Virus record (IMG/VR): IMGVR_UViG_3300007722_000005
Location: 28,206 to 92,205 of that record
Strand: one strand, 5' to 3'
Origin: a virus
Length of the DNA stretch: 64,000 nt
Notes under the pieces: generated by a model
Told to the model about the DNA's origin: nothing
The model's database searches: none
The model's input: the letters and a program-made list of their open reading frames with translations, nothing else
Shown: in pieces, positions 10,515-19,645 of the stretch
Layout of the letters: the number at the start of each line of letters is the position of its first letter
How positions within the stretch are numbered: the stretch's first letter is position 1
Translations under genes and position numbers: made by a program

Positions 10515-10967
10515 TTAAAAGGTTTGATATTCGTCGGAAAACCACTTCTTGAAGTCGCCGTATAAATGTGCTTCAAGGTGTTCCGCTTCTTTTTCCCAGG
10601 GGCGATCGCGGTAATGGTCATCTTCCTGCAGCGACACACTAACACGGCGAGCTTTCCACATTGTGTGACATATTGATAATTCGCGCTTCGCATATTGTTT
10701 GACGTGGACCATCTCGTGGGACAACGCCAATATGGGATCAATCGTCTTCTTGTTAATGTTAATTGTAAACTTTCGTGGCTTATCGTTAATAATCGACGAC
10801 GGGTAGCACTCTGCATAACAGCCATTTTCGATTGCTCGGAAGTTAATGGTCACCGTTAGTTTACGAGAAAGATTCACATGCATCAATTGTCCGGAATAGA
10901 ATTTGATTGCTTCACCAACTTCAAATTTCAACTTATCATCACGACAGTTGCGGATTATGAACTTCAT
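10515..10967 (-). CDS. SprT-like zinc metallopeptidase-fold protein
   Basis: 150 residues. ALSHEMVHVKQY (about residues 83-94) gives the HExxH zinc site with nearby basic residues; WEKEAEHLEAH near the C-terminus could supply the third ligand (E). The size and motif arrangement resemble small SprT/WSS1-like phage proteins, but the family assignment is tentative. Good Shine-Dalgarno (AGGAGGAACG). Confidence 0.55.
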   Translation of the reverse strand: MKFIIRNCRDDKLKFEVGEAIKFYSGQLMHVNLSRKLTVTINFRAIENGCYAECYPSSIINDKPRKFTININKKTIDPILALSHEMVHVKQYAKRELSICHTMWKARRVSVSLQEDDHYRDRPWEKEAEHLEAHLYGDFKKWFSDEYQTF

Positions 10968-10975
10968 CGTTCCTC

Positions 10976-11161
10976 CTAGTTTGGTTCGTCGTCTTGTTTG
11001 TCAGGTGCACCAGTCAACAAGACGTCCAACTGATGAGGAATGCTAATGACATCTAGCATCCAAATAAAAATATGGGATGTAGTCGTCATAACAAAAGCGA
11101 CGGGTGCCAGTAGTATAATACACAGTAACCAATAAGCAAATGCTATGATTGTAGACATCAT
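10976..11161 (-). CDS. small membrane protein
   Basis: 61 residues with one or two hydrophobic segments in residues 3-45 and an acidic tail (DKQDDEPN). It starts at the base where gp41 ends (ATGATG overlap with TAA) and ends in TAG. Function unknown. Confidence 0.55.
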   Translation of the reverse strand: MMSTIIAFAYWLLCIILLAPVAFVMTTTSHIFIWMLDVISIPHQLDVLLTGAPDKQDDEPN

Positions 11162-12543
11162 TAATTGAAGCTTTCGAATTTCGACGGATCAGATTTACCT
11201 AACCTTTTTCCGGTCGGGGATTTATCGAATGCCGGGCTGTCGTCCACAATATCCTCTTGGGCAGACTGCTCGACGTTGTACAATCTCATCTTCGACTTAT
11301 CAACACCAAGCACAAAACGCCTGTTCCTTGAAATGTCGTTGTAGCGGTTCTTCAATTGCTTGCAAAGAATTTGATTCATTTCAGCTAATTCTTCTGTAGT
11401 AATCAGAGCGAGCATCAAATCTGCTGTTGCAGGAAGGCCAAAACTTTCGCTTGTATCTTCTAAACCAACGTCAGTGTTTGAAAAACCTGATCGTGTTGTT
11501 TGTGTTGCAGAGATGAGTGGTACATCAAGTTCAATCGCGAGTCCACGCAATTCTTCCGCAATAGCTTTCACGTAAAGATATGAGTTAACGTTGGCACCAA
11601 ATTTCAATCTTGCTGATTTACATATATTTAGGTAATCGACAATAACGACGCGCGGTTTAAACTTCCTTTTTAGCTTTAACTCGCTGATTAAGTACCGGAA
11701 ATTATTTGCGTCCGCCGCGCCCGTAGGATACTCCTTAATAATCAAGCGGCCAGTCGTTTTCTCCCGCACACGTGCCATTTTCTTTGTGTACACGGCGTGT
11801 GGGAGCATTATTAATTCATCAAGTGACACGTTTAATAGATTCGCGTCAATCCGCTCGGCAATTTTCTCCTCAGACATTTCAAGTGTAATATACAGAACAT
11901 CCATTCCTATCGAGAGATAATGGGATGCAAAGTGGCACATCGCTAACGATTTACCAACACCTGTACCAGCTAAAATTATATTGAGAGTTTTGTTTGACAG
12001 ACCACCTTTTGTTATTTTATTTAAGAACTCTAGATCAAAAGGAATTTTATCTTCAACACGGTGGTAGAATTCATAACGCTCTTCACTATCACCAATAAAA
12101 TCGTGACCAATGTGGTTATCGAATGACACTGCCAACGCGGTCGATAGCAAATCCGGAATAGACCCCTTGTCGAGTTGTTTATCAGAACCATCCAAAATTT
12201 TAATCGAGGACATGACAGCATTATAGATTGCTTTATCTTGACAGAATTTTTCTGTCTCCGCCACAAGCCAATCAACGTTGTCGTCAACATTTTCTGTCAG
12301 ACTTTTAACGAGCTCAACAATATCTGAATGTTGGTCATCCGAGATGCCTTTGATTTTGTCCGCTTCAAGAAGCAGCACGTCCGGCGTTACTATACGGTTG
12401 TATTTTGTAAAGTGCTCATACACAATCTTATAAAGATGGCGTTCCGTGTCTCCAGAGAAATATGACTCCTTGAGAAACGGAAGAACCTTCCTCGCATATT
12501 CATCGTTATATGCGATATTTTTTATGATCAGCTGATCAAGCAT
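11161..12543 (-). CDS. 41: replicative DNA helicase gp41 (DnaB-like)
   Basis: 460 residues, the length of T4 gp41. Walker A GTGVGKS at 193-199 and Walker B RVVIVDY near 300 define the RecA/DnaB hexameric helicase core; the N-terminal ~150 residues match the DnaB-type N domain. It would unwind DNA 5'-3' at the fork with the gp43 polymerase. Overlaps the uvsX stop by 8 bases. The partner primase gp61 is not in the window. Confidence 0.93.
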   Translation of the reverse strand: MLDQLIIKNIAYNDEYARKVLPFLKESYFSGDTERHLYKIVYEHFTKYNRIVTPDVLLLEADKIKGISDDQHSDIVELVKSLTENVDDNVDWLVAETEKFCQDKAIYNAVMSSIKILDGSDKQLDKGSIPDLLSTALAVSFDNHIGHDFIGDSEERYEFYHRVEDKIPFDLEFLNKITKGGLSNKTLNIILAGTGVGKSLAMCHFASHYLSIGMDVLYITLEMSEEKIAERIDANLLNVSLDELIMLPHAVYTKKMARVREKTTGRLIIKEYPTGAADANNFRYLISELKLKRKFKPRVVIVDYLNICKSARLKFGANVNSYLYVKAIAEELRGLAIELDVPLISATQTTRSGFSNTDVGLEDTSESFGLPATADLMLALITTEELAEMNQILCKQLKNRYNDISRNRRFVLGVDKSKMRLYNVEQSAQEDIVDDSPAFDKSPTGKRLGKSDPSKFESFN

Positions 12544-13591
12544 TCACTTCTCCCATTAGGTTACCGCTTGATATCTTGTAGTGCTCGTTAATGGCTTTTT
12601 CAAAGTCTGCGTTTGCTAAAAGATCAACCCAAAAAGATTTATTGCTCGTTTGCTTTTCTGAAAACGTTTCTTCTGAAACTGTACCCGTCTCTTTATCAAC
12701 GAGAGCGTATGTTCCTTTTGATATCTTTGTGATGAATTTCGTTTCAACAGCAATATCAAACAATCCTGACCACTCAGCAATACCACCTTCGAACATAACC
12801 TGCACTGGAATCTTTGACTTCTCACGAACGTATCGTGATTTTTCTACATTGATTATGAAGTTATACCCCGCCAATTCGTCTTTCTCTTTCTCCTGTTGTC
12901 GACCAATAATAAAGATATTGTCCGCGGAGTAGTAGCTTCCTGTTCCTCCACCAACAACGTCCTTTGAAAACATCTCCAAAGTTTTGTATGTGTGATTGAC
13001 GGCTACCATTGGAATATTCTTCAAGTTGAGGTGGGGAGTTACCATTCGAAACAAGCTCTTGATTTGTTTTGCTCTCGTCATATCAGCAACAGATTTTTGT
13101 TCCAACGAATCCTCAATCTCTTTTTTCGAAGCGAGATTCCCAATTGAATCGATTGCGATGAATACCTTGTCGCCACGTTCGATGTGCTCAAGTTGCGTCA
13201 TAACATCGAACTTCAATTTCTCTACGTCAGTAATAGGTGTGTGTACTACACGAGATTTATCAATACCGAGTGCATCAAAGTAGCTGATTGGAGTACCAAA
13301 TTCTGAATCATAAAACAACAGAGCAGCATCTTTGTACTGATCCATATATGCTTTTGCCAAAATCAACGTGAACATGGTTTTAAAGTGTTTCGACGGACCA
13401 GCAAACATTGTTAGCCCTGGAGTGAGCCCGCCTTTCAAGCTTCCCGAAAGGGCAATGTTGAGAACGGGGATGCGTGTCGAAATCATATCCTTTTCGGAAA
13501 AAAGTTTCGATTCCATCAACGTGTCTGTCAATCCAATAGTTGTATGCTCACGTAGTTTATCAACAAGACTGTTTCCTTTTGCTTTTGCCAT
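12536..13591 (-). CDS. uvsX: recombinase UvsX (RecA-like)
   Basis: 351 residues. The unusual Walker A AGPSKHFKT (65-72 region) is the UvsX form of the loop (T4 has GPSKSFKS), and LLFYDSEFG and FIAIDSIGN match the RecA beta strands. It forms filaments on single-stranded DNA for recombination-dependent replication, loaded by UvsY. Located between gp41 and gp43 as in many T4-like phages. Confidence 0.93.
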   Translation of the reverse strand: MAKAKGNSLVDKLREHTTIGLTDTLMESKLFSEKDMISTRIPVLNIALSGSLKGGLTPGLTMFAGPSKHFKTMFTLILAKAYMDQYKDAALLFYDSEFGTPISYFDALGIDKSRVVHTPITDVEKLKFDVMTQLEHIERGDKVFIAIDSIGNLASKKEIEDSLEQKSVADMTRAKQIKSLFRMVTPHLNLKNIPMVAVNHTYKTLEMFSKDVVGGGTGSYYSADNIFIIGRQQEKEKDELAGYNFIINVEKSRYVREKSKIPVQVMFEGGIAEWSGLFDIAVETKFITKISKGTYALVDKETGTVSEETFSEKQTSNKSFWVDLLANADFEKAINEHYKISSGNLMGEVNA

Positions 13592-13611
13592 AAACGGTTC
13601 CCTTTTTTATA

Positions 13612-16203
13612 CTAATCAAATAACGATATTGTTCTCTCAGCTTTCCAACCAACCGCATTAAGTATTGTTTTGATTGGACCTAAGAACGTTTTTTCAAACT
13701 GCATGTCGATGTCAACATATTGATCGAGGCCTAACTCTTTCGGTAATCTACCAAGAGTTGCAATGACGTGTTGATGTGTTGGATTTGGTAACGTTAAGTA
13801 GCTGAATTTGGTCTTGTCACCGTTTCTTATCTTCAAGTACTTCGACTCAAGATTTTTACTTTCAATTAGAGTGTTGTACACAATCGCACCACGAACGTGA
13901 ATTGGACACCCTTTTTCTACATCACTGTATTCATCATTATCATCGAAAAGAGTAATTTTATCAACCGGTGTTCCTCGCCACTTTTCGATATTCATAATTC
14001 CTCGAGGAAAAGCGACTTGTTCGAATGGTAGATTATAAAATTTTTCCTTAAAGGCTGCAATGTAGTCAATCACGGTTTCTTCATTGCTTGCCATAATCAA
14101 TTCGAGTGTTGCTTTGATACTTTCCTTGCACGCTATAGGTGTAGACGACTTAACCGCCTCAATACCCTGCATTTTCAGTCTTGGCTTCGCGTAGCGGACA
14201 CCCTCGTTGTCATACACATTAAGAATATAGTGTTTCTTCCCTGTCCAAATACCCTTATTCGCGATTGCTTCACGTTTCATTTTCATCTTTTGCTGAAACG
14301 CGTTGACGTTCACTGCTAATTGGTCAAAACACTGATCGATGTAAGGTTCTAGGACTTGTTGGCATAATACATCAAGACTATCCACTATTTGCTCGTCTGT
14401 TTGTTTTGGATAGTTCTTTGTGACGAATGTATCGAGGTTAAGATACATTGAATCGGTGTCACACGCGATAACATAATCAACGTCGACAGTGTTCATCTTA
14501 TCGTTGAGTAATATGTTAATATGTTTCTCAATCCATCTGATAGCGAGTTGGCCCGATAGTGTAATGGACTCAGCATACTTCCGCTCAAACCACCTAAAGT
14601 GTTTGTTAGCAAGGGCGCCGTAAGCACTGTTCAATTGAATCTTTTTTGCTTGCTGCATATTATTACATCGTGCAATCTCGTTAACCAATTCAGCACGACG
14701 TGTTTTGCTTGTTGCTTTTTCAAGTTCTTGTTTGGCCACGAGCATTCGGTTTTTCCACACAACACGGTCGTTGTACATCTTCTCCATCAAGAAGGGAAGG
14801 AATCCTTGACGGTCGCGGTCGAACATACAACCAGATCCACAAATAGTTTTGTTGTTATCTACCGTTTCTTTTTTAATCTTCTCGTCAAGCAATCCACCAT
14901 TAATTAGGTTCTCGATTTCAAGCCCGTGAATTTGATCAACAAACGTTTCCGGTGAGATATTATACTGCATAATAATATGAGGGTACAAACTATTCAAGTC
15001 AAAGGATACCACCCATTCATACATTCCAACCTTAGGTGTTTTGACGAAGGCTCCTTGAATTTTTTCGTCGGTAGCAACATCAAATCCTGTGTGGTACGGT
15101 ACAATTATATTCTTCGTGCGAAGGTGGTTGTGGATCATGACGTCCCATATACGCACTGTCGTCAAACACTCGACTAGGTTAACTTTTGCTGCGTACGAAA
15201 TAGAAACAGCTTGTTCAATTAGCTTTAGCTTATTCTCCATTTCATAAACCAACTCAACGTCAATAATGTTATAGTTAACGAAATTGAAGAAGTCTTTTTC
15301 GTAGAATTCTGCTAGCGTATCAAAACCAAGACTATTGTAGTCTAGTTTTTTGCGACCAAGCTCCATGAACGACACGTGGTCCAGTGTGTAGTTTTCCTGT
15401 GGGGTATAAGAGAATTTCTTATACAACACGAGGTAGTCGAGGATTGTAATTCCTGCTGGGTGATTCATTTCTTTTGGTGGCCCGTCGGGATTGAAGCGAT
15501 TGGGAACAAACCTTTTGACGAAAAAACCAAATGGCGACAAGCGACTTACATGTTTGTTACCGAGGACAACCTCAATCCGCTTCATTAAGTAGGGCATATC
15601 AAATTCTTCCACGTTCCACCCTGTCACAATATCAGGTGCAAACTGTTTCGAATTCCATATGATAAGGAATTTGTTAAGTAAATCCTTTTCGCTTTGGCAC
15701 TTGAGGTAAGTTACATTTGGATTGTCGGTTTTATATGGTCGCGTGCCAAGAACAATGTACTTACCGTTCTTGGCTAGTGATATTGTGATGACTGCTTTGT
15801 CGCCGGTTTCCATGTTTTGGAAACCACCTTTCGAGTCCGTCTCAATGTCAATTACTACTAAAGAAAGTTTCGAATGTTCAAATTCAATATCAGTGCTGTA
15901 GCGGTCGTTAATATAATTGTGTACTATTTCAAATTCGCGGTGGCCAAACCCGTACATTATTTGTTGGTCATCGAGATTGCCGTACAATGCAGCTGCATTA
16001 CGAAAATGCTTTCGTGACGTGAAAGTCTTTTTGACGAGAGGAATGCCTTTGAGTGAATGGAATGTTGTCGGCAGACCTTGAGCAGGAACGAAGCAATATG
16101 GTTCACACTCTACTTCTTCACTAAAACGTTTACCGTCGCGATACCCGACAACACATAGTTTGTTGTCTTTGTTGCGGTAGCTTACGTTTGAATAAAATTC
16201 CAT
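13612..16203 (-). CDS. 43: family B DNA polymerase gp43
   Basis: 863 residues from the ATG at 16203, which gives MEFYSNVSY like T4 gp43 starts; a longer frame to 16251 adds an unlikely basic leader. Exonuclease motif VVIDIETDS (D119, E121), polymerase motif A SFDLNSLYP and motif C CDTDSMY are intact. The C-terminal ISLFD probably binds the gp45 clamp. Stop is TAG, where readthrough would run into an unrelated frame. A TTGTCT-17-TATAAT promoter lies just upstream. Confidence 0.95.
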   Translation of the reverse strand: MEFYSNVSYRNKDNKLCVVGYRDGKRFSEEVECEPYCFVPAQGLPTTFHSLKGIPLVKKTFTSRKHFRNAAALYGNLDDQQIMYGFGHREFEIVHNYINDRYSTDIEFEHSKLSLVVIDIETDSKGGFQNMETGDKAVITISLAKNGKYIVLGTRPYKTDNPNVTYLKCQSEKDLLNKFLIIWNSKQFAPDIVTGWNVEEFDMPYLMKRIEVVLGNKHVSRLSPFGFFVKRFVPNRFNPDGPPKEMNHPAGITILDYLVLYKKFSYTPQENYTLDHVSFMELGRKKLDYNSLGFDTLAEFYEKDFFNFVNYNIIDVELVYEMENKLKLIEQAVSISYAAKVNLVECLTTVRIWDVMIHNHLRTKNIIVPYHTGFDVATDEKIQGAFVKTPKVGMYEWVVSFDLNSLYPHIIMQYNISPETFVDQIHGLEIENLINGGLLDEKIKKETVDNNKTICGSGCMFDRDRQGFLPFLMEKMYNDRVVWKNRMLVAKQELEKATSKTRRAELVNEIARCNNMQQAKKIQLNSAYGALANKHFRWFERKYAESITLSGQLAIRWIEKHINILLNDKMNTVDVDYVIACDTDSMYLNLDTFVTKNYPKQTDEQIVDSLDVLCQQVLEPYIDQCFDQLAVNVNAFQQKMKMKREAIANKGIWTGKKHYILNVYDNEGVRYAKPRLKMQGIEAVKSSTPIACKESIKATLELIMASNEETVIDYIAAFKEKFYNLPFEQVAFPRGIMNIEKWRGTPVDKITLFDDNDEYSDVEKGCPIHVRGAIVYNTLIESKNLESKYLKIRNGDKTKFSYLTLPNPTHQHVIATLGRLPKELGLDQYVDIDMQFEKTFLGPIKTILNAVGWKAERTISLFD

Positions 16204-16237
16204 ATTATTGCCAGTATGTTTGATTTTACGATTCACC

Positions 16238-16266
16238 ATTATACCACACAATCAAGTTGAAGACAA
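16238..16266 (-). promoter_or_regulatory. sigma70-like promoter of gene 43
   Basis: TTGTCT, 17 bp, TATAAT on the minus strand, immediately after a terminator and 35 bases before the gp43 start codon. Confidence 0.65.
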
Positions 16267-16271
16267 CAAAA

Positions 16272-16289
16272 AAGGCGCCGAAGCGCCTT
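16272..16289 (-). terminator. rho-independent terminator (bidirectional)
   Basis: Stem AAGGCGC-UUCG-GCGCCUU followed by U's on the minus strand; isolates gp43 from the Hsp20 unit. Confidence 0.85.
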
Positions 16290-16292
16290 TTC

Positions 16293-16397
16293 TTACACGA
16301 AGTTGCGATGCTTTAATTTGCTTTGTGCTTCAAGTTCGCGTGCTTCGTGTAGTACTTCTAAAACAGTCATCAACGATGACCAAATTTTCTTAAACAT
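16293..16397 (-). CDS. 34-residue helical peptide (DUF3563-like)
   Basis: Starts at ATG 16397 with a good ribosome site overlapping the Hsp20 stop (GGAG before ATG). The product begins MFKKIWSSLM, is one amphipathic helix, and ends just before the terminator. Size and composition resemble DUF3563-type small proteins. Function unknown. Confidence 0.5.
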   Translation of the reverse strand: MFKKIWSSLMTVLEVLHEARELEAQSKLKHRNFV

Positions 16398-16399
16398 TA

Positions 16400-16885
16400 T
16401 TACTCCATTAATAGTTGTTTGCTGCCCTTTGTTTCGACGCCCGCATTGATCTCAACCTTTTTAGGCTTCTTTGAGTCGGGTATAATTTTCTCAAGAAAGA
16501 TCCTGAGCATTCCATCGATCAACTCTGCGTTCTGTACTTCCATGTAGGTAGGGATTCCCCATCCTCTTGTGAACGCTCTCGATCCAATTCCTTTCCAGAC
16601 GATGCCTTTGCTATCTTCTTTCGAAGACCCCTTTACCACAATGGTGTCGTCATCAATTGTGATCTCGAGTTCTTGTTTATCAAACCCAGCAACGGCAATT
16701 TCAATTTCGTACTTTGTGTCGCTAATCTTTTTGATGTTGTATGGTGGGTAGTTTGGAACATTTTTTGTTAGTTGTTCATAAAGCTTGTTCATTTTCTCGA
16801 ACTCTGCTTCAAACCCAACAAAATAAGGGGCAACCGCGCTTGCCCAGTACTGTCCAAATACCAATGATAGTGGTAAGTTTTTCAT
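16400..16885 (-). CDS. small heat-shock protein Hsp20/IbpA-like
   Basis: 161 residues with an alpha-crystallin domain in roughly residues 45-145 (YEIEIAVAGFDKQELEI, and the A-F-T-R-G segment). Such genes are common in T4-like phages of aquatic bacteria and are thought to prevent aggregation, perhaps during capsid assembly. No membrane or signal segment. Confidence 0.9.
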   Translation of the reverse strand: MKNLPLSLVFGQYWASAVAPYFVGFEAEFEKMNKLYEQLTKNVPNYPPYNIKKISDTKYEIEIAVAGFDKQELEITIDDDTIVVKGSSKEDSKGIVWKGIGSRAFTRGWGIPTYMEVQNAELIDGMLRIFLEKIIPDSKKPKKVEINAGVETKGSKQLLME

Positions 16886-16919
16886 GTGTTCTCCTTTAAA
16901 TTAAGCAAGATTAAAAAAT

Positions 16920-16942
16920 ACAGGCTCCTTTCGGCAACCTGT
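16920..16942 (-). terminator. rho-independent terminator
   Basis: Stem ACAGGUU(G)CC-GAAA-GGAGCCUGU with a single bulge, followed by AUUUUUUAA on the minus strand, before the Hsp20 gene. Confidence 0.7.
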
Positions 16943-17018
16943 ATTAATATATATCAAACATATGTTGTGGGGCAACATAGTTCTGACCTCGAATATCTGC
17001 GAGGTCAGATTAGAAAAA

Positions 17019-17648
17019 CTAAGCCGTCTTTATGTAACTAGCTTTTCTTGCAGTCTTTTCGACAAGTTTAAATCCTAAGGTATCGATTAGTTTTTCTATA
17101 TCGTCGTGTGGATACAACAATATATCATCAAAAACCCAGGCTCCACCTACTGCAGTGCGTTGCGCGAAAAAAGAAATCTCGTCTCTCAGGGCTTTTGCGG
17201 TGTGTGGTCCGTCAAAGAAAACTAATGCGTACTTGTTTTCAATTACCTTGAAGTTGTTGTAGAAAGGGACGCCATCTGCAAATCGCGTAAAAAATTCTGT
17301 GTCCTCGAGACACATAAACGTCACATTAATTGGTTTACCTTGGAGATACTCATATATTGCTGGGAGCGCCTCGTTCCGCATATCGTTTGTGTAGTCAAGT
17401 TTGACTGAACGCTGTCCTTCGAGTTCACCAGGAAGGTAATCAATATTACCATAAGGATCAATACACACAACATTTCTGTTGATGTCACTATTCTCAAGAA
17501 CAGCGTCGACGATCACTTTTAAGCTACCGCCACGCCGCGTTCCAACCTCACACAGCATCCCATTGACAGGTTTAATTAGTTTTGCTGCGTTCGCGAGGAC
17601 GTGGTAGTCGGTTGAATCTGTTTCAAGTCCTATTACAATTTTTAACAT
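17019..17648 (-). CDS. class I SAM-dependent methyltransferase-like protein
   Basis: 209 residues. MLCEVGTRRGGSLKVI (about 31-46) is the SAM-binding motif I, VVCIDPYG the acidic end of beta 2, and ALVFFDGPHTAKALRDE and GGAWVFDDIL match the Methyltransf_24 (TylF/cephalosporin hydroxylase-like) pattern. Substrate unknown; sugar or small-molecule O-methylation is typical of the family. Ends in TAG, with an in-frame TAA two codons on. Confidence 0.7.
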   Translation of the reverse strand: MLKIVIGLETDSTDYHVLANAAKLIKPVNGMLCEVGTRRGGSLKVIVDAVLENSDINRNVVCIDPYGNIDYLPGELEGQRSVKLDYTNDMRNEALPAIYEYLQGKPINVTFMCLEDTEFFTRFADGVPFYNNFKVIENKYALVFFDGPHTAKALRDEISFFAQRTAVGGAWVFDDILLYPHDDIEKLIDTLGFKLVEKTARKASYIKTA

Positions 17649-17752
17649 AAAAAAGTTCTCCTCAATTCAGTTATCATGCTAAGATCGGTTCGTCGTTTTC
17701 GGGTGGTGTTGTTAGGAAAGTGGTCGTGCCACTTGCTCGCAGTGTTTCACTT

Positions 17753-18139
17753 TTATCGTTTTCCTATGTTATACTTTGTGACGAGCTCCCACTCACCTTT
17801 TTCCCTGTGGGTAATAACTTTAATCTGGCTGAGTGGAGCTTTTGGTTCAGCGGTCCTTGTTTTCTCTACTATTGAAACAAGCCCCCACTCACTTAGCAGA
17901 TTTGTTATAGTGTTCCGGCGGCCGCGATCTTCTTCGGAAAAATTAGACGGCTTGCCGTCCAGAGCAAACAACTCTTTGAAATGGACGATGTAGTACTTGC
18001 CCCGCTTGTGAAGAATGTGACAGCTCTGGAAAAGTTTTTTGTCTTTACGTGATGCCACCCCAATCCTCGTAAGTGTTTCCCGTATTTTAAGGAAAGCGTC
18101 GGGATCAGCAAGAATTACTTCCACCAGACTTTCAATCAT
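17753..18139 (-). CDS. regA: translational repressor RegA
   Basis: 128 residues from the ATG at 18139 (Shine-Dalgarno AGGTGGGA). KIRETLTRIGVASRKDKKL and QSCHILHKRGKYYIVHFKE align directly with T4 RegA. RegA binds start-codon regions of early mRNAs and represses their translation. It follows gp62 with an ATGA overlap, the T4 order. Confidence 0.95.
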   Translation of the reverse strand: MIESLVEVILADPDAFLKIRETLTRIGVASRKDKKLFQSCHILHKRGKYYIVHFKELFALDGKPSNFSEEDRGRRNTITNLLSEWGLVSIVEKTRTAEPKAPLSQIKVITHREKGEWELVTKYNIGKR

Positions 18140-18522
18140 GATTCCCACCTTTTTATTATTTTTTTTATAATGGTGAGCTGATCTGGCGTTAGTATTTTAA
18201 GTGCTTGCAAAGTCTTATCGTTGCTATATCGATAATATGCTTGCACCGCCTTAAAATCCTCACTATCCAACCTTTTCACCCACTTTGCAAACCTTTTTGC
18301 GGGTCTGATACTATTTAGAAAAAAGTGATATTGTAACTTGTTGGGTAGTGTGGTAAATTGGTTCATTTCATTGCTGTGCAATATTGTATCGGGAAAGTAA
18401 GATAACCCCTTGTTTACAATGAATGGTACGTATAATTTTTCTACTCGGGTGTCGTTCTCGCTCCCTGTCATTAAGTCTTTTTTAGACCCATTTATTGAGT
18501 TGATGAAGTCAAATGGGCTCAT
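18136..18522 (-). CDS. 62: clamp-loader small subunit gp62
   Basis: 128 residues starting MSPFDFINSIN (an ATG at 18537 would add five). GLSYFPDTILHSNEMN and SIRPAKRFAKWVKR match the gp62 family of T4-like aquatic phages. It works with gp44 to load gp45. Its position between gp44 and RegA confirms the call. Confidence 0.88.
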   Translation of the reverse strand: MSPFDFINSINGSKKDLMTGSENDTRVEKLYVPFIVNKGLSYFPDTILHSNEMNQFTTLPNKLQYHFFLNSIRPAKRFAKWVKRLDSEDFKAVQAYYRYSNDKTLQALKILTPDQLTIIKKIIKRWES

Positions 18523-18700
18523 TGTTATTAAGCTCATTAGGTACTTCATCAACAAACGTTTGTTGACGATCATCAACAAACCATTCTGCAACCTCTCTCG
18601 TATTAAACGTGGTGTAGATGACCCATACGTCCGAATGGTCTTCGGCACGCATCACTGCAAACTTTGGTGCATTTGGCTGAAGAACTATTTTGTATTTCAT
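18509..18700 (-). CDS. small protein between gp44 and gp62
   Basis: 63 residues, starting by ATGA overlap with the gp44 stop and ending inside the gp62 start region. Beta-rich first half (KYKIVLQPNAPKFAV, DVWVIYTTF) and an acidic tail. Real by spacing and codon use, but unrecognised. Confidence 0.6.
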   Translation of the reverse strand: MKYKIVLQPNAPKFAVMRAEDHSDVWVIYTTFNTREVAEWFVDDRQQTFVDEVPNELNNNEPI

Positions 18701-19638
18701 ACGAACTCACAGTCTGCCATAATCTGTGTGAAGCACGCTGCAAGATTAATTTCCTGGTCGGCAACAAACGCTGCTTTATACTGATATTCAGCGAGGATAA
18801 GAACTAGTGAAGGAATGCACGGCTGCTTGACATATTGAATTGCTTCATCATACAACCGCCGAAACAACGTCGTTTGATCGATATCACTATTCTCCCCTAC
18901 CCATTTGCGCATCTCGGTGAAACTTTTTGCTTTGAGATGTTTTACGAGGTTTTTCAATGATTCGTCTGATAGTGATGTAAGAATCCCCACATCAATTGCA
19001 CCCGTCGAACTATAGCGTTGCAGCTCGTTTAGTGCTCTCCGCCAATCAGGAAAGAACTTCGTAATGAGAGCGGCAACAACCTTCTTATCATGCTTGACAC
19101 CTTCTTTTGTGAGAATGTCAATTGTTAGGTCGAAGAACTTTTTCGCGAGAGTAGGTTTTTCTCTGTTCTCAATTTTGAATTCAATTACGCTGCACCGCGA
19201 GTGTAGCGGTTCAATGATTCTGTTCTTGAAATTGCACGTGAGAATAAAACCACAATTGGTGGCAAACTCTTCCATAAAATTACGAAGAGCTGGCTGTGTG
19301 GAGTTTGCGTTAAGGTAGTCTGCTTCATCAAGAATAACATACTTCCGGCCTCCCGTAAAAGACACAGAGGACGCAAACGCAGTGATATCATGTCTTAATG
19401 TATCAATATTGCCGTTCAGTGATCCGTTGATCACAACACTGTCGCAGCCAAGCTCGTTCAACATTGCCTTGGCGACAGTAGTTTTACCAACACCAGATCG
19501 ACCAGTCAGCATCAAATTTGGAACATTCTTATCATCAACAAATTGTTGAAAGGTCTTTTTTAGCTGTTCAGGCAGCACACAGTCAGCGACAGTTTTAGGT
19601 CGGTATTTCTCAGTCCACAAAAAATCACCATGTATCAT
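18697..19638 (-). CDS. 44: clamp-loader ATPase gp44
   Basis: 313 residues. WTEKYRPKTVADCVLP start, Walker A GRSGVGKTT (about 46-54), Walker B YVILDEADY and sensor/arginine-finger HSRCSVIEF are the standard RFC/gp44 AAA+ motifs. Four gp44 with one gp62 open and load the gp45 clamp at primer-template junctions. Confidence 0.95.
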   Translation of the reverse strand: MIHGDFLWTEKYRPKTVADCVLPEQLKKTFQQFVDDKNVPNLMLTGRSGVGKTTVAKAMLNELGCDSVVINGSLNGNIDTLRHDITAFASSVSFTGGRKYVILDEADYLNANSTQPALRNFMEEFATNCGFILTCNFKNRIIEPLHSRCSVIEFKIENREKPTLAKKFFDLTIDILTKEGVKHDKKVVAALITKFFPDWRRALNELQRYSSTGAIDVGILTSLSDESLKNLVKHLKAKSFTEMRKWVGENSDIDQTTLFRRLYDEAIQYVKQPCIPSLVLILAEYQYKAAFVADQEINLAACFTQIMADCEFV

Positions 19639-19645
19639 AATATAG

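Noticed and set aside
13580-13620. UAG readthrough of gp43
   Set aside because: The frame after the stop overlaps uvsX out of frame and has no protein-like sequence; the clamp-binding end SLFD is already present.
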